Numbered from the stretch's first letter, positions 13,266 to 26,350 are shown. The stretch is DNA of 64,000 bases from Paramecium pentaurelia (GCA_905183005.1 CAJJDO010000151.1:6978-70977), one strand, 5' to 3'. Notes: a model not told the origin generated them from the letters alone. Numbers and translations are program-made.

Positions 13266-13543
13266 NNNNNNNNNNNNNNNNNNNNNNNNNNNNNNNNNNN
13301 NNNNNNNNNNNNNNNNNNNNNNNNNNNNNNNNNNNNNNNNNNNNNNNNNNNNNNNNNNNNNNNNNNNNNNNNNNNNNNNNNNNNNNNNNNNNNNNNNNNN
13401 NNNNNNNNNNNNNNNNNNNNNNNNNNNNNNNNNNNNNNNNNNNNNNNNNNNNNNNNNNNNNNNNNNNNNNNNNNNNNNNNNNNNNNNNNNNNNNNNNNNN
13501 NNNNNNNNNNNNNNNNNNNNNNNNNNNNNNNNNNNNNNNNNNN
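13266..13543. other. Assembly gap, 278 N
   Basis: Run of N. The first bases after it are CCCAAACCC, which would fit the C-strand of Paramecium telomeric repeats, but nine bases is too little to claim a telomere. Confidence 0.95.
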
Positions 13544-13714
13544 CCCAAACCCTATTCTATAAAAAAAAGTATGTATCGAGAATACATGTATTTATTCAAG
13601 TCTTTAATAAATAAAGTACAAAGGTGATTAAAAAAATGTAAAAAACTTGGTAGATGTGATAATTATTTTTTTTCATTTAAAACGTAAAAATGATAAAATA
13701 TTATCGAAAAGTTT

Positions 13715-13954
13715 AATGGTGGCGGATCATATGATGAAGCAGGTGATGAATTAAAATTTGGCTATTGGGTGGAAATTTTGGATAATTTCGAGAAGAGTTA
13801 ATAAATAATTTAAGATGGTGAATATAACAATGGGAAAAAAGTTGAAAGATGGAATATTTTGCATTTGGGACAGATATTTTAATTTTTTTAAACACCTCAA
13901 AATTATAAATTATTTAAGTAAGTTATGGTATAGCTCTTATGCATTTAATTTTGA
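13715..13954 (+). pseudogene. Fragment of the GGGSYD-repeat family
   Basis: One repeat is legible: NGGGSYDEAGDELKFGYW, then GEYNNGKKVERWNI, matching the repeat of the gene at 4834-6346. Upstream sequence (13620-13714) resembles a decayed preceding repeat and its intron. Frame runs on without repeat character to TGA at 13952-13954. No start codon. It is probably the other end of a once longer or duplicated repeat gene, now separated by about 7 kb and the gap. Confidence 0.65.
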
Positions 13955-14561
13955 ATATCCCTCATTATGGAAAGCCAAATATTCATCTAGATATCAAATA
14001 CATTATATTTAATAATCTCCCGATCATCAATTTTTATTTCAACAAATATTTCGTTTGGGATTTTTTTTACAATTCTCTATTGACTAAAGTACATATGATA
14101 GTTTGAAAATGTGGCATTAAATTTAAGTCATTATAATTTTACTCTGCCATCTAATATTTACTTAAAAAGTTATCTTTATTATCAATAAAAAAATTGATCT
14201 AAGTTCTGAATAATCTATTTTATACTCACCGTTTACAAATCATATTTTGTATTAATTTAAAGGGTTTCATTTAAATTCAAATATTATTTAATTATTAACT
14301 GTGAACTCAAATGATAATGGTTTATTTTTCTGATCATTTTTATATGTGTAACAACCAGTATTTATATATATTTTAGCTGTATATAATCTTTATTATTAAT
14401 TATAGATTTTGGAGTGTTTAAAATATATAGAGAATGAGTGATTAAATAGAAATATTAGTTATCGACAATAATTCATAATGATTAAAATCTGAAGTAGTTA
14501 TTTAAAAGATTGTAATAAAAAGTGGAGAATTAGTTAATTTATGTATATTTAAAAGTTGAAT
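13955..14561. other. Intergenic
   Basis: AT-rich; nothing recognised. Confidence 0.4.
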
Positions 14562-15898
14562 TCAGCTAAATGAATTAATAGATTTAAGGAGTAATAAGAA
14601 TATCAATAAAATAAAATGATCTTAATTAATTTGTTTGTTTAGAATATAATTTAATTTTATATTTCTAACTTTTGCATTGTTAAAAAGTTTTTCATAATCT
14701 GAAATGCTCTCTCTTTTTTCAATAAATAATTAACTCCTTTCTTTTACAAATAATTTATGGCTTTATTAAATAATTACCAAGGACTCTTAGAATCCTGACA
14801 AAATAATTTTAAATAAAAGGGAAACCATTGTTGGCCAATATAAATCTTCTAAATAATATTTATTATCTATTTTACCTAATTTTAATTAATCTTCAATATG
14901 TGTTTCTAAGAGGAAACTACCATTTGCTTACAAGCAGTCAATTAATTCTAAATTTGATAACATTTGCTAATCCTCTTAAAGTATTTTTGGCTTTATAGCA
15001 CATTAGATACTTCTCTTTCTTCCATTTTTAAGCATTTCTTACTTAGTATAAGCTCTTCAGAATCATTAATATTCTACTTATTATTTGAAATATTTAATAA
15101 ATCTTAATAATTTATTTTTTGAGTATCTTCTTCCTCATGAGAATCCATCTTAATTCTCCTTACCAATGGCAATTGTTACATTAAACTTTTGATACCAAAT
15201 AATTAATCTTGTTTTTCCGCCTATACAGATTTTTTTATAGTTTAGCTTATCTACAGCATTTCTTTGATATACATGTTTTGATTATGGTTTAAACTCGAGC
15301 TTTTTCTTAATTAATTCTTACAAATTTTTTCATTTAAGACTTCACAAATAAATGCTGTTTTCAAACACAGAATTTGATTTTCTAATGAAAAATTTATAAT
15401 ATCTAAATTTTTTAGGGATTTTTGATTTACCTTAACTATATCCATTTATTTAGCTTATTAGGATATCGATTTTTTATAATATCTTATCAGTCTATGAGCA
15501 GGTGTTTTACCGAAAATATCCATTATTTTGGAGCTTTTTAGATTAATTTTAATTTCATAAGAAATTTATTTTTTAATTTATGGATCATAACAATTAATCT
15601 TGAATTCTAAATCTTCCTTCTTATGTTTCTTTGAAAATAAAATTTGTAAAGTTTATTCTTGATTTTTCTTTAATTAAGTTATTGATTTTGGATTAAGAAT
15701 AATTTATGAAAACTTGTCAATATTATATATTAATGAAATTCGCTTTGAATAATAAGTTAAAGAATCTTCTAATAAATCAATAACTTTAAAAGACTTAAAG
15801 GAAAAGTGAACCTGATTATTCATTAACAATATAAAAATCATAATTACAATCTATAACTAATATTTGTTATTAATTATTTCTTTATCAGATTTTACTCT
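14562..15898 (-). pseudogene. C-terminal part of a von Willebrand A (VIT/VWA-like) protein
   Basis: Frame opens right after a TGA at 15899-15901 and has no upstream VIT or MIDAS region, so the N-terminal half is missing. The readable part resembles the tail of vWA-containing cytoplasmic proteins: end of a vWA fold (YYSKRISLIYNIDKFSQIIL), a linker with HRLIRYY and a TAFICEV-like strand, then LELIDCLQANGSFLLETH, which matches the xxxNGSWxL box seen near the C-terminus of VWA5A-type proteins. A one-base frameshift lies near 14950-15010 between EEREVSN and EDQQML. Its lost 5' end abuts one copy of the direct repeat at 15870-16225. Assignment of family is by motif recall only. Confidence 0.55.
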
Positions 15899-16225
15899 TC
15901 AACTTCACTTCTAAACCTAGGTAAGTTCTTATTTTTAAAATTTTTATTCCATTTTAGTTTTATGTACACTTCCTTTACTTAAATACTATTAAAATATTTG
16001 GTCAATTTAGTGTCGGGAATATTCAAGGAGATATCATAAAAACTGTTCTCAAATAATATTTAAAGAGATTTAATTTTAATTGATACTGCCTTAAATTAAT
16101 AATCTAAACAGAGAACAGTAAGCAAAATGAAAAGATTAAAATAAAGTGAGATATATTTACTTAAAGAAAACTAATTTAACTCAACATTCTTTTTAAATCA
16201 TCTAGTATATTATATGATAGATTTA
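15870..16225. repeat. Direct repeat copy A flanking the WD40 gene
   Basis: Near-identical for long stretches to 18568-18914, for example from GTAAGTTC at 15921 and again GGAGATATCATAAAAACTG at about 16027. Copy A has a 4-base length difference near 16070 that breaks the frame present in copy B. Confidence 0.8.
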
Positions 16226-16727
16226 CATAATTCGTTACTAATTATAAACGGGATTAGTTTTATAAGATATCATTAATAGTTTCTTAAATTTAGATTTTTA
16301 CTTTATAAATAGTAAAAGATATAATATATAACGAATATTTTTAAGAATTATAAAAAATAAAGTCAATCCTAGAATTAATCTAAACTTTAAAAAGTTAAAG
16401 CCAATTAGTTCTAAAGAATAATAAGTTTCGCAAAAGCTAATGTTCAAATATTCATTTTTTGAATTTTAAGATGTGATCATCCAAATTTAGTAATTGCATA
16501 TCATTTACATTATTAACAATAAATAAGTTATTCTATATTATTAAAGAATCAAAGAATGAAATTTAGAATTGAATCCTCAGTATTTTTTCTAAATTATAAT
16601 CAATTCCGAATCTACACAAAGACTGGACTTCTAATTTACAAAATTGCACAAGACACTTTTATTGATTTTGAAGAATATAACTTAAAGTTAGAGTAATCGA
16701 AATTAATTATTCAAAATAAAAAAGAAA
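16226..16727. other. Upstream region of the WD40 gene
   Basis: AT-rich leader, no gene. No promoter motif can be defended. Confidence 0.4.
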
Positions 16728-18517
16728 ATGTCAGGCTCTTTTTAAGGGTAGGAAGCCATAGCTGACATACTTAGTTAAGTTAAGGATGTAAATGAACTAC
16801 TCTTTGGTGTCCTAATAGAAATACTTTTAAAAGAGTAAGTTTAAGATTGCATTGGATATCTTTCTGATTATAGAAATCAAAAATATTTAGAATCATAAAT
16901 CTTACAACAGGCAGAGAATATCACCCAAGTTGATAAACAATAGAAATTGGCTGTTATTGGAAATGAGATGAAATAAATTACAGATGTCTTAAAAAAAATA
17001 AAAGATCATGACTTCAATTACTAAGACTTTTCTTCTTTTGAAAATGAAGAATCAACATTAAGTCTAATTTAAAGCATCAAGGATAATAGAAGGATCATTG
17101 AATTTTTGTTATTCTTAGTTCAAATCACATCCATAGATAAAACTTTGATCTAATGTGGGTCTAATTCCTTACATATATTAGTTAAGACAAAGGAGGATCT
17201 AAGAAATTAAAAATTTGAAAAAATTAAGATCAAAAATACCTCGCTAGAAGCAGCAAATTTTGCTAGGTGTAATTTTAGTGAATCCTAATTTAATAATGTC
17301 AATATAAGTGGAATAAACCTAAATGGAGCATTATTATTTAATTGTAAATGGAGAAACTTAAAAATCCCTGTATTATATAAATTAGATAGTGATTGTGTTA
17401 AATCAGTTTGTTTCTCTCCTGATGGAAATACCTTAGCCTCTGGTAGTAATGATCAATCTATCCATCTTCTAGATGTCAAAACAGGATAATATAAAACCAA
17501 ATTGGATGTTCATAGAGGAACTGTTTGGTCAGTTTGTTTTTCACCTAATGGTAATTCATTAGCATCTGGTAGTAATGATGGGTCTGTCTTATTATGGGAT
17601 GTTAAAACAAGAAAGAAAAGAGCCGAATTACATGCTCATACTGGCACTGTCTACTCAGTTTGTTTCTCTAATGATGGAGATAAATTAGCTTCTGGTAGTG
17701 GTGATAAGTCTATTCGTCTTTGGGATGTCAAAACAGGATAATAAAAAGTCAAATTTGATGGTCATAGTGATTATGTTAGATCAGTCTGTTTCTCTCCTGA
17801 TTAAAATACATTAGCTTCTGGTAGCGATGATAAGTCTATCCGTCTTTGGGATGTCAAAACAGGATAATAAAAAGCAAAATTAGATGGTCATTTTAGTTAT
17901 GTCTACTCAGTCTGTTTCTCTCCTGATGGAAATAAATTAGCTTCTGGTAGTGATGATAAGTCTATCCGCCTATGGGATGTCAAAACAGGATAATAAAAAT
18001 ACAAATTAGATGGTCATAGCGATTATGTTAGATCAGTCTGCTTCTCTCCTGATGGAAATACATTAGCTTCTGGAAGTGATGATGATTCTATCCGTCTATG
18101 GGATGTCAAAACAGGATAATAAAAAGCCTAATTAAATGGTCATAGTAATTTAATTATGTCAGTCTGTTTCTCTCCTGATGGAAATACATTAGCTTCTGGA
18201 AGTGATGATGAGTCTATTCTTCTATGGGACGTTTAGAATGGAAATGAAATTTCATCCGCTTACAAAATATATAAAGATATTCTTGCTAAATATAAAGCAC
18301 CACTTTTTTTAAATAATCCTAAACCAGGTATTTATTTTCTTATTGTTTTTTAGAATCCAACAATATTACAATTCTAAGAATATCTTAAACACCATTATTT
18401 CAAGCATAAGGAGCTTTAATCTTTAAAGGAGATTTTCTAAATTATGACGGATACGATCTAAGACCATTATTCAAATCCTCAGGAAGCAGCATTTTAGAAG
18501 AATTTTAGTAAAAGTGA
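16728..18517 (+). CDS. Seven-repeat WD40 protein with helical N-terminus
   Basis: Two exons (intron 18328-18353, 26 nt) give 587 residues with no TGA. Residues 1-180 are helical (DILSQVKDVNELLF, YLSDYRNQKYLESQ). Residues about 180-220 contain a short pentapeptide-like run (ANFARCNFSESQFN, then ISGINLNGALLF). Residues about 222-503 hold seven WD40 units, enough for one closed propeller, with near-identical cores (VCFSPDGNTLASGSDDKS, RLWDVKTGQQKAKLDGH). The tail after the intron (LFKSSGSSILEEFQQK) is a family end seen in Paramecium WD40 proteins. WD40 propellers are scaffolds; the partner is unknown. The repeats are so alike that recent internal duplication is likely. The wreck at 1-4617 carries the same WD40 core, suggesting this is a relative lacking the ATPase. 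Confidence 0.85.
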
Positions 18518-18567
18518 TGTTGATAATTTATCAACAAAAATTGAAATAAAAATTTAATTAGTATATA

Positions 18568-18914
18568 ATATTTATTAATTATGTCTTTATTAGTTCCACT
18601 CTTCATCTTCTAGGTAAGTTCTTATTTTTCAAAGTTTTATTCCATTTCAATTATATATACCTTATTTATTTTTGATTTTATTAGAATATATGGTCAGTTT
18701 AGTTTAGGGAATATTCAAGGAGATATCATAAAAACTGTTCTCAAATAATATTTAAAGAAATTTAAAATTGATACTGCCTTAAATTAATAATCTAAACAGA
18801 GAACAGTAAGCAAAATGAAAAGATTAAAATAAAGTGAGATATATCTACTTAAAGAAAACTAATTTAACTCAACATTCTTTATAATTCATCTAGGATATTA
18901 TACGATAGATATAC
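18568..18914. repeat. Direct repeat copy B flanking the WD40 gene
   Basis: Second copy of the element at 15870-16225, starting about 50 bp after the WD40 stop. In this copy a frame is open from about 18684 to TGA near 18922 (GNIQGDIIKTVLKQYL), suggesting the element once coded for something. I do not recognise it. Confidence 0.8.
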
Positions 18915-21004
18915 TTAATTGATTTGGATAAGAAGAAAGATACATCAAGAATTTAAAAAAAATAAAGTTAATCCTAGAATTAATTTAAATTATAAAAAGT
19001 TAAAATCGATAGATTGAATGATTTAAACAAAAAAAACTCCTCTATTCTTGGTAATATTATGATAAACTTTGATTGATCTTTATCAATTGATATCAACAGG
19101 AAGAAAAGTAATTCAATTTCTATTATCCTGAAAGATAAATTAGAAGAAATATCCATCTCAAGATCTTACTTACTGATTAACCTACATTCATCAAAAGGGG
19201 CAATTTTCAACAATAATTTTCAATATATATAATCAGTATTTTTAAATTAATGACTTAATGTATGCAGCTATTTAAAAATTCAGAATTATCTATTTATCTA
19301 TCTATCTAATTTTAAAATCAATACCTAAAAATATGTTAAAACCCAAAAACTTAAACAAAATAATTTATTAAATTATTTTCAAACAAAATTTTATCTCAAT
19401 TATTATCATTATAATAATTTTTCTTATGTCATAATTTATCTCTCCATATTTATAATTGTTTTAAGTGTCATATATTTCCCATTTACCAACTATACCATTT
19501 TTAAAACTCTGAAAAAAAATTTGATGAAATACTCCCAATTTAAACAAATCTATTCTTTATTTAATTATCAAATTAGTAATTCACAAAAAGAAGTAATACT
19601 AAATTGTTTTAAACTTTCTTAATGATTCTCCAAATTCAGTTTTCTATTTAAGCTTCGAGTTACTGAGAGTTTTTTTCTATAGTTTAAGGCTTAAAGTAAA
19701 ATCAGGTAATTATATATTGAATTTTATTTTCTACCTCTGTTCCTTTACATTTTAAGACTGTAACAAATATGGCAAATTGTTATTTTTTCAAAGTTTATTG
19801 GGAGATAAAAAACCTAATCCAAAAACAAGAAGCTCAATTTATGATGATATTTTTGAAAGATGAATATCTTTTATTATAATAATCAAAAAAAATCTTCAAC
19901 CGTTTTAAATGGTATAACAATGAATTTCTGTTTTTGATTCTTTTATATGATAATTTGAGAATAATTTCAAAGTGCTTATTCGATCGAATTTAATACCATT
20001 TTCTCATTTTTGTCAAATGCAAAAATGAACATAAAGTAAATCTGTCATTCACAATATTATTGTTAATTTTAAGAATTGATAAGCCAAAAATACATTTTAT
20101 TTTATTTACTTGATTTTATTAGGTTTTTTTGATCAGAAATTTGAATATCAAAAATGATAATCAATATATACAAAATAGCATAATCTTATGGAGGGGAGAT
20201 GAAAACATCTACTGTTTCTAAAATATAGGCAGCTAAATTATTTCCGTTTTCAGCTTTAAAAGGAATGATGATGATAGTATATACATTCAAAATGCTTTAC
20301 ATTAATGCATTTCTAAAAAGGAATCCTTATTAGTTTGCAAACTTTTTATCAGAACTTTGTTTGAATTTCCATTCGCAGTTATGAGTCTGAGTCTTTTTGA
20401 ATTGCCAATGAACTCATTACAGTATGATCATCATCAATAATAAGCACTCTTTTTTCAGCCAAAATGTCGTTTGAGCTGTTAGAAAGGTGGTATTCGTAAT
20501 AAATTTACTATAATAATTCACATCATATTAACTATATTCATCACAAAATACAATATTTACTAAGCCACACTTATCGTCAAGATGACAAAAAGATATAAAA
20601 GAATTTCAAAGACGTATGTATTAGCATAACATAATAGCAGATATTTTCACTTAAGAAACTTAAAACTATAAATTCCCAAAAATTATAATTAAATATTCAG
20701 ATGGTTTCATCAATCAAAATGTAGCTGAAATGATAATATAATATTATATTAATTTCATAATTTTTATTATTTTTCATAAGTTTATATTTTAATCCTCAAA
20801 AGCTACCTTATAATTGAATAGAAGAGTTTTTTATGCTAAGGTTAACATTTGAGGAGGATACACACCTAAAGTTGTATTTGAAAGAGCTATGTAATTTTAA
20901 ATTTAGTCTATGAGTAAGAAGTTTAAATTTGGCATAAAAAAATTATAAAATATATCAATATACATCTTATAGTCATTCAGATATTTAATTATTCAATTGA
21001 TAAA
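18915..21004. other. Mostly non-coding, with faint relics
   Basis: At 19520-19400 (minus) a short segment reads KNGIVGKWEIYDTQ, reminiscent of MORN-like repeats. A receiver-domain relic is listed separately at 20350-20500. Nothing else supported. Confidence 0.35.
20350..20500 (-). pseudogene. Response-regulator receiver domain relic
   Basis: Minus strand reads ILAEKRVLIIDDDHTVMSSLAIQ. VLIIDDD is the acidic-triad strand that opens receiver (REC) domains of hybrid histidine kinases, which ciliates have in number. The frame then closes at a TGA near 20350 and no phospho-acceptor strand or kinase is legible. A short relic at best. Confidence 0.4.
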
Positions 21005-24000
21005 TCAAAAAAACATTTATTCTAATACAATTTTCTTTTCTTTTTATGCTATTATGAGTTATTATCTCTTTTTTACATAATCTATGCCTTTCTTGATGAG
21101 AATGTAACTATATTTAATTAATGGAGATATTAATCCAAAGCATAAAATCCCTATTTAACAAAATCCTATAAAAACTTATTAATCATTGGTTAAATGTTTA
21201 ACAAAGTCATTATGATGAGTAAGGCAAGAAAATGTAAAGATTATTATTGGTAATCCAAACCAGAAGGTTACTATTATATCAACTTTGTTTTTCATAAGCT
21301 TTGATATTAAAGTTATACCAAGGTAAAATGAATTTATTAAAGTTAATAAAAGGCATTGAAGAATTGAGTTATCTTATGCCTTGATTAAAAAAAAAGGAAT
21401 AAAATTTTTTTAATAACAATCAGGCCTTAATTTCTGCATATTTTTGAAAACCTAAATAGTTTATTCTATTAAGTGCCAAACATGCAAAATAGAGAAATAA
21501 AAATAAGAGATATCATTATTATTATACCAAATGTGCTCGAAAGATAGGTTCTTAAAGAATATTAGGGTTTGGAATAAAGAAATAGGATTATTTTAAAAAG
21601 AACATCCCAACTATTTGCTAAAAACAATAGTTTCAATCCTTTTTTGTATATATTTTGTCTAATCCTAAAATAATTTTGTTGATTTAATAAAGAAAAATTA
21701 CAATTCTATTTAAAATTAGAGAATTTCTCTTTTAAATCTAAATTAATTGTCTTGATGAGAAAAATTGCTTTGAAAAAATCTTCTTATAAAGAATATAAAA
21801 GATAAATAGAATCAACAAAACTAGAATTTACCAAATTTAACTTTGTAAATTAATAAGTAAATCTGCATTAATTTAGTAAAAGTAAAACTTTCCAAATGAC
21901 TCTAAAAATTCTGAACCAAATATTTATTAAAATAAATGAACTAAATTAAATTTAACTAACAATGGTTGAATTGAAATGAATTCTGAAGATTCAAAATATA
22001 TAAAGAGATTTTCTGGAAAATCAATATTAATAAATCTGAGAAATGATTAATATTATAAAGCATCAAGCACTTCAAAACAATCCTATGGGTTACCAGATAA
22101 TAAAATTATAAATCCTGAAATACCAAGTATTATTAACATTATTATGTTAAATTTACCTGTATTTTTTGAAAGATCCTTCTAAGCTTTGCTTAACACAATA
22201 GGATTAGTCAATTTAATTTAATATTCTTTTTTCAATATTTCTAAACCATAATTATTGACCAATGTAATATTAAATTAAATGTGAAAAATTAGTTCAACTT
22301 CTAATTATTTTAGAAATTCAATAGTAAATAAGTATTAAATTTCATTTGGTTCTTCAAAAGTTGGTTCAGCTTCAACATCAAAAGTTATATTATAATCCAG
22401 GCGACTAACATTTATAATTTAAGTTTTAAGGTTTTAGGTTAAGTTTTGATGGTTTTCTGTTAATCTTACTTATTGAGAACTTGTAATTAAAATAAATTAT
22501 TTATTAAAAGTGGTATTCAAAAATTGTATTTCTACAGTTGGATTATTAATTTGAAAACTTTTAATCATTTATACATTTCCAAAAGATTTCTATTTAACAT
22601 ATTTCTGAGCATCCATCCTCAATAAATATATTTCCATCATCGCATTGTTCATTCTGAGTCTTTATGCCGTTTCCACACTGCTCTTAACATTTATTATTTT
22701 CCAAGAAATAACCATTTTCGCAATTTATGCATTATCCATCAAAACAACCTTAACAGTTTAATGGACATGATAATTAACATTTAAAACATCCATCAAAAGG
22801 TTCGTTATTTTAATCATCACATTTTTCATCTGAAGCTACAATTAAGTCTCCACAAATAGACAAACATTTATTATCAATCTAATAAAATCCAAAATTACAA
22901 GTTTCAATTTTGAGTTCTTCAAAGTATGATTATAAACATGTTCCATCAAGACAATCAATACAACTCTCTTAACATTAATATTTACAACTATGACACTAAT
23001 CTAAATTTCATTATTATCATCACTACAATAATCATTAAAATCTGCTACTACCTCATTTTCACATTCATAAATACATTATTAATTAATTAAATTCCAATCA
23101 GGCAAAGATGTTATGCAAAATGAATAATAAAACTCAAAGCATTTTAATAAGCAATGATGATTAATAGGTAAACATTCAGTCATTATATTCATATTTTAAT
23201 AATTTATCAAATTACCACTCTTATTATTAAGGCAATGTAGGATACAATTATTATTAATCTATTAAAATAAAGCATTACAAATTTAACATTAACCATACTA
23301 AGATTGAATACAATTTAAAGGACATGAGAATTGACATTAATAACAACCATCATAAGGAATGGAATTGGAATCATCGCATTCCTCTAATCCAACAATTATG
23401 CCATCACCACAGTAACTATAACAATTATAATTTATAGGATCATACAACCAATTAATATTACATTCTATACACTGACCATTTACGCAATTACTACAGCCTT
23501 CACAACAATCAAATTGTAAATTAAAACATCCATCAAACGGATTAATGTTCTGATCATTACAAATATCTATATCCTCAACTATTAGAGCATCACTGAATAT
23601 TTCGAAATCTAATATTCCGAAATAAGGATCAATACTAAGTATATGGTCAAATTATATTTATATTGATATCAATAAATCAGGAATATTATGTTGAAATTAC
23701 TCATCAAAAGTTTAAATCTTTTAAAATTATCCACAAATCAAATACTCATGCAAAAAGGATGGAAGTTAAAAATATCTTAATTATTTTCCTAATCATTTAA
23801 TTATATTTTCGAAAAATATTCAATTGATTCTCCTACAACAATTAGCTTGAATCTTAAAGTCCAATCATTGCAGATTCCAACCTCATTACAAGAATGACAT
23901 TTTGAAGGACATTAAAGAATGAATAATTCAAAATTAGTAATTCCCCAATAATCGGATGGATCTGAATAAGAAGCATGAAAAATTTTAATTAAAAGAGTTG

Positions 24001-24471
24001 AACCAAAATGAAAGTTTGAGGTCGAAATATAGTATTAACTCATATAATTACTATCACATGTAAAAAAAGTATTCCTTTAATAATTAAAATAGAACTCCTT
24101 ATCATCTAGGAACAAAACTAAGTGAATATCATGCCAAGAAAATTCATAAACATCAAATCTCATCTCAACCAAATAATGAGGAGGAAGAAAAAAGTTTTTC
24201 GCGATCACCATATTGGACATACCACCAAAAATATTTTGATCCCAACATTCAAAAATTACATCTGAACTTAAATTCTATTGAATCTTAAATTATCATCCAA
24301 TCTTATGTATCATTATTGATATTTACCATCTTAAGATGTAAACTCTGTAGTATATATTAAATCCAAACATTAAACATGTTAAATTGTTGCAACCAGAGGC
24401 CAACAAAAAATAATAAACTTATACAAGGATCTCTGATTTTTTAAAGTAGTTTAACATGAAACAAAAGCCAT
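21005..24471 (-). pseudogene. Cysteine-rich extracellular/membrane protein, frameshifted
   Basis: From ATG at 24471 (MAFVSCQTTL, a hydrophobic stretch, then TTEFTSQDG). The middle is a Cys-rich region of repeated modules: CNDQNINPFDGCF, CGDGIIVGLEECDD, YDGCYQCQFSCP, FDGCFKCQLSCP, CGNGIKTQNEQCDDGN. The CGDG..E.CDDGN / DGC..C pattern is common in very large Paramecium surface-type proteins. The C-terminal third is multi-spanning membrane sequence (for example FGIIIMISLIFISLFCMF). At least six frame breaks occur, near 24300, 23760, 23005, 22390, 21640 and 21320. The 5' part is repeated exactly downstream in the window because of the single-N junctions. Some shifts may be sequencing errors, but the number argues for a dead gene. 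Confidence 0.7.
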
Positions 24472-25001
24472 AATCAATAAAATAAAATATTTATCCCTTA
24501 GAGATCTATGTAGATTTTTATATTCTAAATAATATTATAAATCTATATAACGAATACCAAATAACAAATAACATAAATATAAATATTTGATGAAATTTTA
24601 TTTTGAATATATATTAACTAAAATTGATTGTTATTCAAATTAAGATTGATTAATCTAATTAAAGACCAGAAATCAATTTTTTCATACTTCATTTAATACT
24701 TTTAAAATAAAAGTATAATGTGATTAACTTTCAAATGAATCTATAATGAATATATAACAATATATGTTTTGAATTTTTACTTTAAATTTAATAAATAGTG
24801 GGCTCCTTAATATTAGGATAAATCATTTAATAAATAAAAACATCATTTATTATTTAAATGAATAACCTACATTTTTTTGCAATCAATAATTAAATATAAT
24901 GAATATAATTTTAAATCATATTCATTTTTGTTTTTATGAGAATTCGTAGATATTATTTTCATAATAAATCCAAAGAAATTAGAAATAAAATATTTAAGCC
25001 A
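23654..25001. repeat. Exact duplication, unit 1 copy 1 (assembly overlap)
   Basis: 1348 bases identical, as far as I can read, to 25003-26350. The copies are separated by one N at 25002. Carries the start region of the cysteine-rich pseudogene. Confidence 0.9.
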
Positions 25002-25002
25002 N

Positions 25003-26350
25003 ATATTTATATTGATATCAATAAATCAGGAATATTATGTTGAAATTACTCATCAAAAGTTTAAATCTTTTAAAATTATCCACAAATCAAATACTCATGC
25101 AAAAAGGATGGAAGTTAAAAATATCTTAATTATTTTCCTAATCATTTAATTATATTTTCGAAAAATATTCAATTGATTCTCCTACAACAATTAGCTTGAA
25201 TCTTAAAGTCCAATCATTGCAGATTCCAACCTCATTACAAGAATGACATTTTGAAGGACATTAAAGAATGAATAATTCAAAATTAGTAATTCCCCAATAA
25301 TCGGATGGATCTGAATAAGAAGCATGAAAAATTTTAATTAAAAGAGTTGAACCAAAATGAAAGTTTGAGGTCGAAATATAGTATTAACTCATATAATTAC
25401 TATCACATGTAAAAAAAGTATTCCTTTAATAATTAAAATAGAACTCCTTATCATCTAGGAACAAAACTAAGTGAATATCATGCCAAGAAAATTCATAAAC
25501 ATCAAATCTCATCTCAACCAAATAATGAGGAGGAAGAAAAAAGTTTTTCGCGATCACCATATTGGACATACCACCAAAAATATTTTGATCCCAACATTCA
25601 AAAATTACATCTGAACTTAAATTCTATTGAATCTTAAATTATCATCCAATCTTATGTATCATTATTGATATTTACCATCTTAAGATGTAAACTCTGTAGT
25701 ATATATTAAATCCAAACATTAAACATGTTAAATTGTTGCAACCAGAGGCCAACAAAAAATAATAAACTTATACAAGGATCTCTGATTTTTTAAAGTAGTT
25801 TAACATGAAACAAAAGCCATAATCAATAAAATAAAATATTTATCCCTTAGAGATCTATGTAGATTTTTATATTCTAAATAATATTATAAATCTATATAAC
25901 GAATACCAAATAACAAATAACATAAATATAAATATTTGATGAAATTTTATTTTGAATATATATTAACTAAAATTGATTGTTATTCAAATTAAGATTGATT
26001 AATCTAATTAAAGACCAGAAATCAATTTTTTCATACTTCATTTAATACTTTTAAAATAAAAGTATAATGTGATTAACTTTCAAATGAATCTATAATGAAT
26101 ATATAACAATATATGTTTTGAATTTTTACTTTAAATTTAATAAATAGTGGGCTCCTTAATATTAGGATAAATCATTTAATAAATAAAAACATCATTTATT
26201 ATTTAAATGAATAACCTACATTTTTTTGCAATCAATAATTAAATATAATGAATATAATTTTAAATCATATTCATTTTTGTTTTTATGAGAATTCGTAGAT
26301 ATTATTTTCATAATAAATCCAAAGAAATTAGAAATAAAATATTTAAGCCA
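25003..26350. repeat. Exact duplication, unit 1 copy 2
   Basis: Offset of 1349 from copy 1. The pseudogene start ATG recurs at 25820. Continues into unique sequence at 26351. Confidence 0.9.

Noticed and set aside
13162..13627. ORFs spanning the N run
   Set aside because: Made of unknown bases; no information.
18541..18930. A small gene starting ATGTCTTTATTAG at 18581 after the WD40 gene
   Set aside because: Needs an intron of about 70 nt, far beyond the size class, and the other repeat copy lacks the frame; kept only as a repeat.
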